The notes under the pieces were generated by a model. That model saw nothing but the letters and a program-made list of their open reading frames with translations. It did not search any database and was not told the DNA's origin. Below are positions 17,412 through 25,633 of a DNA stretch of 64,000 nucleotides, piece after piece. The first letter of the stretch is position 1. The number at the start of each line of letters is the position of its first letter. Position numbers and translations under genes: made by a program. Origin of the DNA: Streptomyces roseolilacinus (GTDB taxonomy: Bacteria > Actinomycetota > Actinomycetes > Streptomycetales > Streptomycetaceae); NCBI RefSeq assembly GCF_014649335.1, contig NZ_BMSV01000007.1, forward strand, positions 168,677-232,676. The letters run 5' to 3'.

Positions 17412-18557
17412 GTGGTTCTGAAAACCTTCGGCTGGTCGTTCGCCGTCACGGCGCTCGGCCTCGCTTTCGCCGCCTGGCAGTGGGGGTGGGAGGCGTTCGG
17501 GATCGTACTGATCCTGTCGATCCTCGAGATCTCCCTCTCCTTCGACAACGCGGTCGTCAACGCCGGAATCCTCAAGAAGATGAACGCCTTCTGGCAGAAG
17601 ATCTTCCTGACGATCGGCATCCTGATCGCGGTATTCGGTATGCGGCTGGTCTTCCCGGTCGTCATCGTCGCGATCAGTGCCAAGGTCGGCCCGATCGAGG
17701 CCGTGCAGCTGGCGCTGGACCAGCCGAAGCAGTACGAGAACCTGGTCACCGACGCGCACGCGGCCATCGCCGCCTTCGGCGGCATGTTCCTGCTGATGAT
17801 CTTCCTCGACTTCATCTTCGAGGAGCGCGAGCACAAGTGGCTGGCCTGGCTGGAGCGCCCGCTCGCCAAGCTCGGCAAGGTCGACATGCTGTCGGTCTGC
17901 ATCGCGCTCATCGTCCTCCTCGTCACCGCGATCACCTTCGCCACCGAGGCGCACACCAGCACCGGCCACGCCGACAAGTCCGCCACGGTGCTGCTCTCCG
18001 GCGTCGCCGGCCTGATCACCTACCTGGTCGTCGGCGGCCTCTCCGGCTACTTCGAGAACAAGCTCGAAGAGGAGGAGGAACGGGAGCACGAGGAGGAGGA
18101 GAAGGCCCACCGGGAGGGCAAGCAGGTCTCCGCGGTCGGCCTCGCCGGCAAGGCCGCGTTCTTCCTCTTCCTGTACCTCGAGGTCCTCGACGCCTCGTTC
18201 TCCTTCGACGGCGTCATCGGCGCCTTCGCCATCACCAACCACATCTTCTGGATGGCGCTCGGCCTCGGTATCGGCGCCATGTACGTCCGGTCGCTCACCG
18301 TCTACCTGGTCCGCCAGGGCACGCTCGACGACTACGTCTACCTGGAGCACGGCGCGCACTACGCCATCGGCGCCCTCGCCGTGATCCTCCTGATCACGAT
18401 CCAGCACGAGATCAGCGAGCTCGTCACCGGCTTCATCGGCGTGTTCCTGATCGCCGCCTCCTTCCTCTCCTCGGTCCGCCGCAACAAGCGCATCGCCGAG
18501 GCCGAGGGCGGTGCGGGAGGCCCCGGCGAGAAGGCCGAGGCCCCGACCGGGGTGTGA
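17412..18557 (+). CDS. DUF475 membrane protein, TerC-like
   Basis: 381 residues with about nine hydrophobic segments. Two repeats carry the TerC-type acidic motif: LSILEISLSFDNAVVNAGIL (around residues 37-56) and a later LEVLDASFSFDGVIGAF, both with the E/D...SFD(N/G) signature that probably binds a metal in the membrane. A strongly charged cytosolic loop (KLEEEEEREHEEEEKAHREG) lies between. The family is thought to work with TerD proteins in tellurite and metal stress, and the two TerD genes directly upstream agree with that. GTG start at 17412. A terminator follows at 18587. Confidence 0.92.
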   Translation: MVLKTFGWSFAVTALGLAFAAWQWGWEAFGIVLILSILEISLSFDNAVVNAGILKKMNAFWQKIFLTIGILIAVFGMRLVFPVVIVAISAKVGPIEAVQLALDQPKQYENLVTDAHAAIAAFGGMFLLMIFLDFIFEEREHKWLAWLERPLAKLGKVDMLSVCIALIVLLVTAITFATEAHTSTGHADKSATVLLSGVAGLITYLVVGGLSGYFENKLEEEEEREHEEEEKAHREGKQVSAVGLAGKAAFFLFLYLEVLDASFSFDGVIGAFAITNHIFWMALGLGIGAMYVRSLTVYLVRQGTLDDYVYLEHGAHYAIGALAVILLITIQHEISELVTGFIGVFLIAASFLSSVRRNKRIAEAEGGAGGPGEKAEAPTGV

Positions 18558-18586
18558 CCACTCCGGTAACGAGGAACGCTTCTGAA

Positions 18587-18618
18587 GCGGGGCGGTCGGG
18601 TGCTCCCGGCCGCCCCGC
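18587..18618 (+). terminator. terminator after the DUF475 gene
   Basis: A 14-bp stem (GCGGGGCGGTCGGG with CCCGGCCGCCCCGC, one G-U pair) around a TGCT loop. Confidence 0.7.
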
Positions 18619-18646
18619 CGCGTATCCGGACACCTTGGGGGGTGGC

Positions 18647-19387
18647 ATGGCTTTCTGGGACAGCCTGCGGCAGAACAGGGCGGCGCAGTTCGACTCGGGC
18701 AGCGCCGCGAGCAACGCGATCGACCTGACACGGCGGCGCCCGACGGTCTCGCTGACCAAGCAGGGCGCCGCGACCGGCAACCTGCGCGTCAACCTCTCGT
18801 GGAAGATGCGCACGTCCGACTTCGACGACAGGGGCAGGCAGAGCGGCCGGCTGCTGCGGCACCCGCTGAAGTTCTTCCAGCCCGAACCGGTCCAGGCCCA
18901 CACCCGGGCCGTGACCAACGTCGACCTGGACATCGGGTGCCTGTACGAGCTGACCGACGGCAGCAAGGGCGTCGTCCAGCCGCTCGGCGGCTACTTCGGC
19001 GACCTCAACGACGCGCCGTACGTGAAGCTCAGCGGCGACGACCGGTTCGGCTCGCCGTCCGGCGAGACGATCTTCGTCAACCTCGACCACCGCGACGACA
19101 TCAGGCGGCTGCTGTTCTTCGTCTACATCTACGACCAGACGCCCGCCTTCGACCGCACCCACGCCATGATGACGCTCTACCCGAGCAACGGCCCACGCAT
19201 CGAGATCGAACTCGACGAGCGCGCCCCCGAGGCCCGCTCCTGCGCGGTCTTCCTGCTGGAGAACGTCAAGGGCGAGCTGGTGGTGCGGCGCGAGGTGAAG
19301 TTCGTCTACGGCTTCCAGGGCGAGCTGGACCGGATGTACGGCTGGGGCATGCAGTGGGGCCGCGGCTTCAAGGCCGGGACGCACTGA
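18647..19387 (+). CDS. TerD-fold tellurium resistance protein with N-terminal extension
   Basis: 246 residues from ATG 18647, with GGGGGGTGG just upstream. After a roughly 30-residue N-terminal region (MAFWDSLRQNRAAQFDSGSA) comes PTVSLTKQGAATGNLRVNLSW, then TerD-like beta strands with VTNVDLDIGCLYELTDGS, SGDDRFGSPSGETIFVNL, and an aromatic end (MYGWGMQWGRGFKAGTH). It resembles the larger TerD-related paralogues found next to TerD/TerC genes rather than canonical TerD. It converges on the TerD-Pro/Tyr gene at 19437. Confidence 0.85.
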   Translation: MAFWDSLRQNRAAQFDSGSAASNAIDLTRRRPTVSLTKQGAATGNLRVNLSWKMRTSDFDDRGRQSGRLLRHPLKFFQPEPVQAHTRAVTNVDLDIGCLYELTDGSKGVVQPLGGYFGDLNDAPYVKLSGDDRFGSPSGETIFVNLDHRDDIRRLLFFVYIYDQTPAFDRTHAMMTLYPSNGPRIEIELDERAPEARSCAVFLLENVKGELVVRREVKFVYGFQGELDRMYGWGMQWGRGFKAGTH

Positions 19388-19436
19388 CGGCCGCGCCGCC
19401 GCGCTCCCGGCCCCACCCCGCGGCTCCCCACGGGGC

Positions 19437-20384
19437 TCAGCGCTGGAACTGCGGCCCCATCGGCGGCAGCTGGAAGCTCGGGTCCGGTACGGGCGCCCCG
19501 GCGGCCGCCGCGGCGGGCTGGGGCGCCGGGTGCGGGTAGCCGTAGGAGGGCTGCGGCGCGGGCGAGCCGTACGGAGGCGCCGACGCGGGCTGGGGGTAGC
19601 CGTAGGAGGGCTGCGGCGCCCCGGGGTGCGGATACCCGTACGCGGGCGGGACGGCCGGCGGGGGCGGCAGCGGAGGAGCGGCGGGGACGGCGGGGACGGC
19701 GGGAGCCGCCGTGACGCCGGTGGCGGCCCCGGCGGGTATCGCCTGGGTGGCGTCCGAGGGGTCCGTCCCGGTCACCGGCTCCGCGGCCGGGGCCTGGGAC
19801 GCCGCCTCGGCGTCCGCCGCGGCCGCGGCGGCGGCCTCCTCCTCGTCGACCGAGATGCCGAACGCCGTGGCCAGCCCGATCAGCCCCGTCGGATAGCCCT
19901 GCGCCACCGCGCGGAACTTCCACCCCTCGCCCCTGCGGTACAGCTCGCCGCAGATCACCGCGGTCTCCTCGCCCGTCTCCGGGCGCACGTGGAACGACGC
20001 CAGCGCCTCGGCGTCCTCGCCCGCCGCGGCGTCGTACAGCACGATCCGCAGGTCCGGCACGTGCACGAAGGTGTCGCCGTCCGAGGACGCCGCGACCACC
20101 ACCTGGTCCACGGACTGCTCCAGCCCCGCCAGGTCTACCTCGACCGTGTCGGTGAGCCCGTCCTCCACGCGCTTCTTGGGCAGGCGCCGCACGGCACCGG
20201 AGGGGTGCCGGGGCTGGTTGTAGAAGACGAAGTCCTCGTCGGAACGCACCCGCCCGTCCAGGCCGAGCAGCAGGGCCGAGGCGTCCACGTCGGGCACCCC
20301 CGGGCCAGGGGTCCAGCGCAGTACGGCCCGTACGGCCGCGACGTCGAGCGGGACGTTCGAGCCCTTCAGCATCTCGTGCGTCAT
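19437..20384 (-). CDS. TerD family protein with Pro/Tyr/Ala-rich C-terminal tail
   Basis: 315 residues from ATG 20384 (MTHEMLKGSNVPL); this start has AGGA at suitable spacing, while the ATG at 20393 has none. The first 180 residues form a TerD domain (DVDASALLLGLDGRVRSDED, ETAVICGELYRRGEGWKFRA, AQGYPTGLIGLATAFGISVD). An Ala/Glu-rich hinge follows, then a low-complexity tail with YGYPHP, YGYPQP and YGSPAPQ repeats. Such tails tether TerD paralogues to partners or to the membrane surface. It is divergent from the CitE-PRTase-HAD operon across 211 bp. Confidence 0.9.
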   Translation of the reverse strand: MTHEMLKGSNVPLDVAAVRAVLRWTPGPGVPDVDASALLLGLDGRVRSDEDFVFYNQPRHPSGAVRRLPKKRVEDGLTDTVEVDLAGLEQSVDQVVVAASSDGDTFVHVPDLRIVLYDAAAGEDAEALASFHVRPETGEETAVICGELYRRGEGWKFRAVAQGYPTGLIGLATAFGISVDEEEAAAAAAADAEAASQAPAAEPVTGTDPSDATQAIPAGAATGVTAAPAVPAVPAAPPLPPPPAVPPAYGYPHPGAPQPSYGYPQPASAPPYGSPAPQPSYGYPHPAPQPAAAAAGAPVPDPSFQLPPMGPQFQR

Positions 20385-20595
20385 GCCCGTCATCCTGCCT
20401 GGCCGTCCGCCCGGGGGACAACGCGGGGGCCGGTACCGGGCGCGCCGGCCGCCCGGCGCGCCCCCTCGGGGTCGGTCCTCATGTCACGCGGCGTTCACAC
20501 CGGCGGGGAACCGGCGACACTTGTCCCTACGTACTATTACCGGCCACATGTCACCAGGCCGCAGGCAGCACATCACGGCAGTTCGGGGAATCCGC

Positions 20596-21783
20596 ATGCG
20601 TCATTTCGGGCATATCTCGCCTGCTGCTCGGGCTGGGCTGTTCCATCGGGAGCCGTGCGCGTTCGACAGCCACTCGCCGGCCCGCGTCCTCTCGGCCGCG
20701 CTCGGCGCCACCCTCTACAGCCCCGCCACCCGCCCCGGCCTCGCCGACGACGTGATGAAGCAGGCCGGGCGCGGGGTCGTGTCGATGGTGCTCTGCCTGG
20801 AGGATTCCATCGGCGACGGGGACGTCGAGAGGGGCGAGGAGAACCTCGTGCGCCAGTTCGCCGACCTCGCCGGGCGGGACGGTGAGCCGCCGCTGCTGTT
20901 CATCCGCGTCCGCGAACCCGAGCAGATACCCGACCTGGCCCGCCGCCTCGGCCCCGCCGTGCGGCTGCTGTCCGGATTCGTACTGCCGAAGTTCACCGAG
21001 AAGCGCGGCACGCCCTTCCTGGAGGCCCTCGCCGCCGCCGAGGCGGAGCCCGCCACGGCGGACGCCCTCGCCGGCCGCCCCCTGTACGCGATGCCCGTCC
21101 TGGAGTCGCCCGAGCTGCTCCACCTGGAGACCCGCGCCGACACCCTCGCCGGGATCGCCCGCTCCGTCGCCGCCCACCGCGACCGGGTCCTGGCCCTGCG
21201 GCTCGGCGTCACCGACTTCTGCTCCGCGTACGGGCTGCGCCGCTCACCCGACATGACCGCGTACGACGTGCAGATCGTCGCCCACGTCATCGCGGACGTC
21301 GTCAACATCCTGGGCCGCGCCGACGGCAGCGGCTTCACGATCACCGGACCGGTGTGGGAGTACTTCCGCCTCCAGGAGCGGATGTTCAAGCCGATGCTGC
21401 GGCGCAGCCCCTTCACGGAGGGCCGCGCCGACGCCCTGCGCACCGCGCTGATCGAGCACGACCTGGACGGGCTGCTCCGCGAGATCGAGCTGGACCGGGC
21501 CAACGGCCTGCTCGGCAAGACCTGCATCCACCCCTCCCACGTCCAGCCCGTGCACGCCCTGTCCGTCGTGAGCCACGAGGAGTACACCGACGCCCGGGAC
21601 ATCCTGCGCCCGGAGCGCGGCGGCGGAGGCGTCCTGCGTTCCGCCTACACGAACAAGATGAACGAGGTGAAGCCGCACCGGGCCTGGGCGGAGCGCACGC
21701 TCCGGCGGGCCGAGGTGTTCGGCGTCGCCAAGGCGGACGTGGGGTTCGTCGAACTGCTCGCGGCGGGCCTGGCGGTACCGTGA
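20596..21783 (+). CDS. CitE-like HpcH/HpaI aldolase/citrate lyase family protein
   Basis: 395 residues from ATG 20596 (MRHFGHISPAARAGLF). This is a TIM-barrel lyase of the CitE/HpcH type: the Mg2+-binding acidic residues are in VSMVLCLEDSIGDGDVE and MPVLESPELLHLE, and KTCIHPSHVQPVHAL is the usual C-terminal barrel motif. CitE-like enzymes of this kind occur with TerD genes, phosphoribosyltransferases and HAD phosphatases in the Ter-associated biosynthetic module proposed to make a nucleoside-like metabolite. Its stop overlaps the next gene's GTG (GTGA), so translation is coupled. The substrate is not established. Confidence 0.9.
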   Translation: MRHFGHISPAARAGLFHREPCAFDSHSPARVLSAALGATLYSPATRPGLADDVMKQAGRGVVSMVLCLEDSIGDGDVERGEENLVRQFADLAGRDGEPPLLFIRVREPEQIPDLARRLGPAVRLLSGFVLPKFTEKRGTPFLEALAAAEAEPATADALAGRPLYAMPVLESPELLHLETRADTLAGIARSVAAHRDRVLALRLGVTDFCSAYGLRRSPDMTAYDVQIVAHVIADVVNILGRADGSGFTITGPVWEYFRLQERMFKPMLRRSPFTEGRADALRTALIEHDLDGLLREIELDRANGLLGKTCIHPSHVQPVHALSVVSHEEYTDARDILRPERGGGGVLRSAYTNKMNEVKPHRAWAERTLRRAEVFGVAKADVGFVELLAAGLAVP

Positions 21784-24305
21784 GCGGCGCCCCGCACCCG
21801 GCAAGGCACCTGTACCTGAGAGAGAAGAGGCACGTCATTCACAGCACGGTGTGGACGGGAACATGGGTCGCCGAGCGGCTCGGCGTCGAGCTCCGCGGGC
21901 AGCGGGGGGACGACGGGGAGCTGCGCGGCCTGCTGGGGCTGGCCCTGCGGAACAACAGGAAGCGGGCGCACCTCCTCGTCTCCCGGGTGCTGGGCAAGCA
22001 CGTGCCGCAGAGCCCCGCCGTGGTGCGCGGCGCCGGACACGAGTTGGGGCGCCGCGTGCGGGAGCTGCTGGGCGACGCCCAGGCGCGGCGCGCGGTCGTC
22101 GTCGGGTACGCGGAGACGGCGACCGGCCTGGGCCACTGCGTCGCGGACGGCCTGGGCCACGCCCCGTACCTGCACTCCACGCGCCGCCCCGTGCCGGGGG
22201 TGCCCCGGGCGGCCGGGTTCGAGGAGTCCCACTCCCACCACACCTCGCACCTCCTGCTCCCCGAGGATCCCGGGCTGCTGGCCGGGCCGGGCCCGCTGGT
22301 GCTGGTCGACGACGAGTTCTCGACCGGCAACACCGTCCTGAACACCGTGCGGGCGCTGCACGAGCGGTACCCGCGCGAGCGGTACGTGATCGTGGCGCTC
22401 GTCGACATGCGGTCGGCGGAGGACCGGGGGCGGCTGGCGGAGTTCGCCGACGAGATCGGCGCGCGGGTGGACCTGGTGGCGCTCGCGGCGGGGACGGTAC
22501 GGCTGCCGGACGGCGTCCTGGAGAAGGGCCGCGCCCTGGTGGCCGCCCACGAGGAGCCCGCGCCGGCGGCGTCCGGCGACGTGACCGCCGTACGGCGCGT
22601 GGACCTCGGCTGGCCGGCCGGGCTGCCGGACGGGGGCCGCCACGGCTTCACCCCGGAGCACCGGGCCCGCCTGGAGGCGGCGCTGCCGTCGATGGCGGCC
22701 CGCCTGGCGGAGGCGCTCGCCCTGACCGCCGCGCCCGCGCCCGCGCCGCCCGCTCCCGCCGGTGACGCCCCCGCCCGCGCCCCCCGCGTCCTCGTCCTCG
22801 GCTGCGAGGAGCTGATGTACGCCCCCCTCGCCCTGGCCGCCGCGCTGGAGGAGCGGACCCCGCACGCCGACGTGCGCTTCTCCACCACCACCCGCTCGCC
22901 CGTCCTCGCCGTCGACGACCCCGGCTACGCCATCCGCACCCGCCTCGTCTTCCCCGCCCACGACGACCCCGCGGACGGCCCCGGCGACCGGTACGCGTAC
23001 AACGTCGCCGGCGCCGGCTTCGACGCGGTCGCCGTCGTCGTCGACTCGACCGCCGACACCCCCCTCCTCCACGCCCGGGACGGCCTCCTCGCCCGGCTCG
23101 CCGCGCACGTCCCGCGCGTCGTGCTGGCGACCGTCCCCTCGTACGTACCGGAAAGAGCCGGCATGCTGCCCGAGCCGCTGCGCGGACCCGCGTTCTCCTC
23201 CTACGCCCCCGACGAGGTCGGCTGGCTCCTGAAGGACCTGTCGGCCGTCGAGCTGGAGGCCCCCACCGAGGAACGCGAGGAGGCCATCCAGAGCGGCGGC
23301 GCCCACTACGCCGAGTCGCTGCCCGTCGAGTACCAGCCGAGCGACGAGTACCAGAAGCTGTTCCACGCCGCCCTCGACGCCTCCGCGGCCCGGATCGCCC
23401 GCGCCGTCGGCGCCGTCACCGAGACGGTGCTCGCCGAGCGGTCGCCCCGCCCCGTACTGGTCTCCCTCGCGCGCGCCGGCACCCCCGTCGGCGTGCTGAT
23501 GCGCCGCTGGGCCCGCCACCGCCACGGCCTGGACCTGCCGCACTACGCCGTGTCGATCGTGCGCGGCCGGGGCATCGACACCAACGCGCTGCGCTGGCTG
23601 CGCGCCCACCACGACCCGGCGGACGTCGTGTTCGTCGACGGCTGGACCGGCAAGGGCGCCATCACCCGCGAACTGGCCGCCGCCCTCGACGGCTTCCCGG
23701 ACTTCGACCCGGAGATCGCCGTACTCGCCGACCCGGGCTCCTGCGTGCGCACCCACGGCACCCGCGAGGACTTCCTCATCCCCTCCGCCTGCCTCAACTC
23801 CACGGTCTCCGGGCTGATCTCGCGCACCGTCCTGCGCGCCGACCTGGTGGGCCCCGACGACTACCACGGCGCCAAGTTCTACCGCGAGCTGGCCGGCGCC
23901 GACGTGTCCGGGGACTTCCTCGACGCGGTCTCCGGTCGCTTCGACGAGGTCGCGGACGCCGTCGCCGCGGACGCCGCCCGCCTCCTCGCCGCCGACCGGA
24001 CACCCACCTGGGAGGGGTGGGCGGCCGTCGAGCGGATCAGCGAGGAGTACGGCATCCACGACGTGAACCTCGTCAAGCCGGGCGTCGGCGAGACCACCCG
24101 GGTCCTGCTGCGCCGCGTCCCGTGGAAGATCCTCGCCCAGCGCGGCGCGGGCGCCGACCTGGACCACGTACGGCTGCTCGCCGAGCAGCGCGGCGTCCCG
24201 GTCGAGGAGGCCGACGGACTGCCCTACACCTGCGTGGGCCTCATCCACCCCCGGTACACGCGCGGCGCGACCGGCGCCGACGGCCGGGCGGTGACGGCGC
24301 CGTGA
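21780..24305 (+). CDS. double phosphoribosyltransferase: PRTase/TRSP + StiP-type PRTase + PELOTA-like tail
   Basis: 841 residues if GTG 21780 (overlapping the preceding TGA) is used; a start nearer VWTGTWVAERLGVEL (about 21849) is possible. Two PRPP-loop-like motifs are visible: VLVDDEFSTGNTVLNTV around residues 175-190 and VVFVDGWTGKGAITREL around residue 620. The first belongs to a PRTase followed by a TRSP-type segment (EELMYAPLALAAALEE, STTTRSPV). The second half resembles the StiP/PRTase_1 family (YAESLPVEYQPSDEYQ), ending in a PELOTA-type RNA-binding fold (PWKILAQRGAGADLDHVRLL). In Ter-linked clusters these units are proposed to build a ribosylated metabolite. The pieces are fused here into one chain. 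Confidence 0.87.
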   Translation: MSGAPHPARHLYLREKRHVIHSTVWTGTWVAERLGVELRGQRGDDGELRGLLGLALRNNRKRAHLLVSRVLGKHVPQSPAVVRGAGHELGRRVRELLGDAQARRAVVVGYAETATGLGHCVADGLGHAPYLHSTRRPVPGVPRAAGFEESHSHHTSHLLLPEDPGLLAGPGPLVLVDDEFSTGNTVLNTVRALHERYPRERYVIVALVDMRSAEDRGRLAEFADEIGARVDLVALAAGTVRLPDGVLEKGRALVAAHEEPAPAASGDVTAVRRVDLGWPAGLPDGGRHGFTPEHRARLEAALPSMAARLAEALALTAAPAPAPPAPAGDAPARAPRVLVLGCEELMYAPLALAAALEERTPHADVRFSTTTRSPVLAVDDPGYAIRTRLVFPAHDDPADGPGDRYAYNVAGAGFDAVAVVVDSTADTPLLHARDGLLARLAAHVPRVVLATVPSYVPERAGMLPEPLRGPAFSSYAPDEVGWLLKDLSAVELEAPTEEREEAIQSGGAHYAESLPVEYQPSDEYQKLFHAALDASAARIARAVGAVTETVLAERSPRPVLVSLARAGTPVGVLMRRWARHRHGLDLPHYAVSIVRGRGIDTNALRWLRAHHDPADVVFVDGWTGKGAITRELAAALDGFPDFDPEIAVLADPGSCVRTHGTREDFLIPSACLNSTVSGLISRTVLRADLVGPDDYHGAKFYRELAGADVSGDFLDAVSGRFDEVADAVAADAARLLAADRTPTWEGWAAVERISEEYGIHDVNLVKPGVGETTRVLLRRVPWKILAQRGAGADLDHVRLLAEQRGVPVEEADGLPYTCVGLIHPRYTRGATGADGRAVTAP

Positions 24306-25132
24306 CGTTCCGGCCCGCGCTGGTCGCCAGCGACCTGGACCGCACCCTCATCTACTCGACGGCCGCGCTCGCGCTGACCGCCCCCGACGCCGAGGCGCCG
24401 CGCCTGCTGTGCGTGGAGGTGTACCAGGGCAAGCCGCTCTCGTACGTCACCGAGGCGGCCGCCGAACTGCTCGACGAACTGGCCCGCACGGCCGCGTTCA
24501 TGCCGGTCACCACCCGTACCCGGGAGCAGTACCGGCGCATCCGGCTGCCGTGCCCGACGCCCCGGTACGCGATCTGCGCCAACGGCGGCCACCTGCTGGT
24601 CGACGGCGAGTCCGACCGCGACTGGCAGGCGGTCGTCGCGGCGCGCCTCGCCGACGAGTGCGCCACGCTCGACGAGGTGCGGGCGCACCTGCTGGCCGCC
24701 GCCGACCCGGCGTGGCTGCTGAAGGAGCGGGTCGCCGAGGACCTCTTCGCGTACCTCGTCGTGGAGCGGGCCCTGCTGCCCGACGGGTGGCTCGCGGAGC
24801 TGTCCGACTGGGCCGGCTCACGCGGCTGGACGGTGTCCCTGCAGGGCCGCAAGGTGTACGCGGTGCCGAAGCCGCTGACGAAGAGCGCGGCGGTACGGGA
24901 GGTGGCGCGCCGCACCGGCGCCCGCACCGTCCTCGCGGCGGGCGACTCGCTGCTGGACGCGGACCTGCTGCTGGCCGCGGACCGCGCGTGGCGGCCCGGG
25001 CACGGCGAGCTGGCCGACACGGGCTGGCGCGCCGGCAACGTCGAGGTGCTCGCCGACCGGGGGGTCGCGGCGGGGGAGGAGATCCTGCGCCGGTTCCTGG
25101 CGGCGGCCCGGACGGCGCCCGCGGCGGTCTGA
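24302..25132 (+). CDS. HAD family phosphatase of the Ter-linked operon
   Basis: 276 residues from GTG 24302, overlapping the PRTase stop by 4 bp (GTGA), so it is the third coupled gene of the operon. HAD motifs: I, SDLDRTLIYS (Asp nucleophile and second Asp at about residues 10-12); II, VTTRT; III, a conserved Lys in PKPLTKSAAV; IV, AAGDSLLDADLLLAAD. A Cof-type cap lies between motifs II and III. It is predicted to dephosphorylate the product of the PRTase/CitE-like enzymes. A terminator hairpin closes the operon. Confidence 0.92.
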   Translation: MTFRPALVASDLDRTLIYSTAALALTAPDAEAPRLLCVEVYQGKPLSYVTEAAAELLDELARTAAFMPVTTRTREQYRRIRLPCPTPRYAICANGGHLLVDGESDRDWQAVVAARLADECATLDEVRAHLLAAADPAWLLKERVAEDLFAYLVVERALLPDGWLAELSDWAGSRGWTVSLQGRKVYAVPKPLTKSAAVREVARRTGARTVLAAGDSLLDADLLLAADRAWRPGHGELADTGWRAGNVEVLADRGVAAGEEILRRFLAAARTAPAAV

Positions 25133-25142
25133 GGGCGGGGCC

Positions 25143-25180
25143 GACCGGCCCGGCGCCCGCGGCGGCACGCCGGGCCGGTC
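25143..25180 (+). terminator. terminator of the CitE-PRTase-HAD operon
   Basis: A perfect 13-bp GC stem (GACCGGCCCGGCG with CGCCGGGCCGGTC) with a 12-nt loop, 10 bp after the HAD stop codon. Confidence 0.7.
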
Positions 25181-25257
25181 GCCGGGACGGTCGGCTTCGG
25201 GGCGGACGGTTCCGGGGCCGGCAGTCCGTCGAGGCCGGCGGCTCCGGAGCGGGGGCG

Positions 25258-25479
25258 TCAGCCGCAGCAGCCGCCTCCGCAGCACCCGCCGCCACCGCCG
25301 CCGCTCGCGGACCCGGCCGGTGCGGCGGCCGCCGTGCCGCCGACCGCGACGGCCGACAGCAGCTTCACGGTGTCGCCGTGCCCGGCGGGGCAGGCGGCGG
25401 GGGCGGAGGACTCCGCCATGGGACGGCTCAGTTCGAACGTGTCGCCGCAGGTGCGGCAGCGGTACTCGTAGCGAGGCAT
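25258..25479 (-). CDS. FmdB family zinc ribbon protein
   Basis: 73 residues starting MPRYEYRCRTCGDTFEL, the diagnostic FmdB/CxxC regulatory zinc-ribbon start; the second Cys of the ribbon is in PAACPAGHGD. The tail is Gly/Cys-rich (GGGGGGCCGGGCCG) and could bind additional metal. An upstream GTG at 25485 would add two residues. Function unknown; proteins like this are small cytosolic metal-binding or regulatory factors. Confidence 0.9.
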   Translation of the reverse strand: MPRYEYRCRTCGDTFELSRPMAESSAPAACPAGHGDTVKLLSAVAVGGTAAAAPAGSASGGGGGGCCGGGCCG

Positions 25480-25633
25480 GCGCACAGGTTAACGACCCCG
25501 CCGCGACCGCGGGCCCGGTGGCTCCGGCCACCCGGCCCTGCCCCCGGCCCCTGCTTGAGCTGCGATCCGACATCGGCCCCGGCCCCGATCCCGGCTGAGG
25601 CCCCGCCCCGGCCCCCATCCCCGCCCGCGCGAG

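Noticed and set aside
21837..21839. ATT as the start of the double PRTase gene, since AGAAGAGG lies six bases before it
   Set aside because: ATT starts are extremely rare, and the GTG at 21780 overlaps the preceding stop in the same way as the next junction of the operon. Kept only as an uncertainty about the N-terminus.
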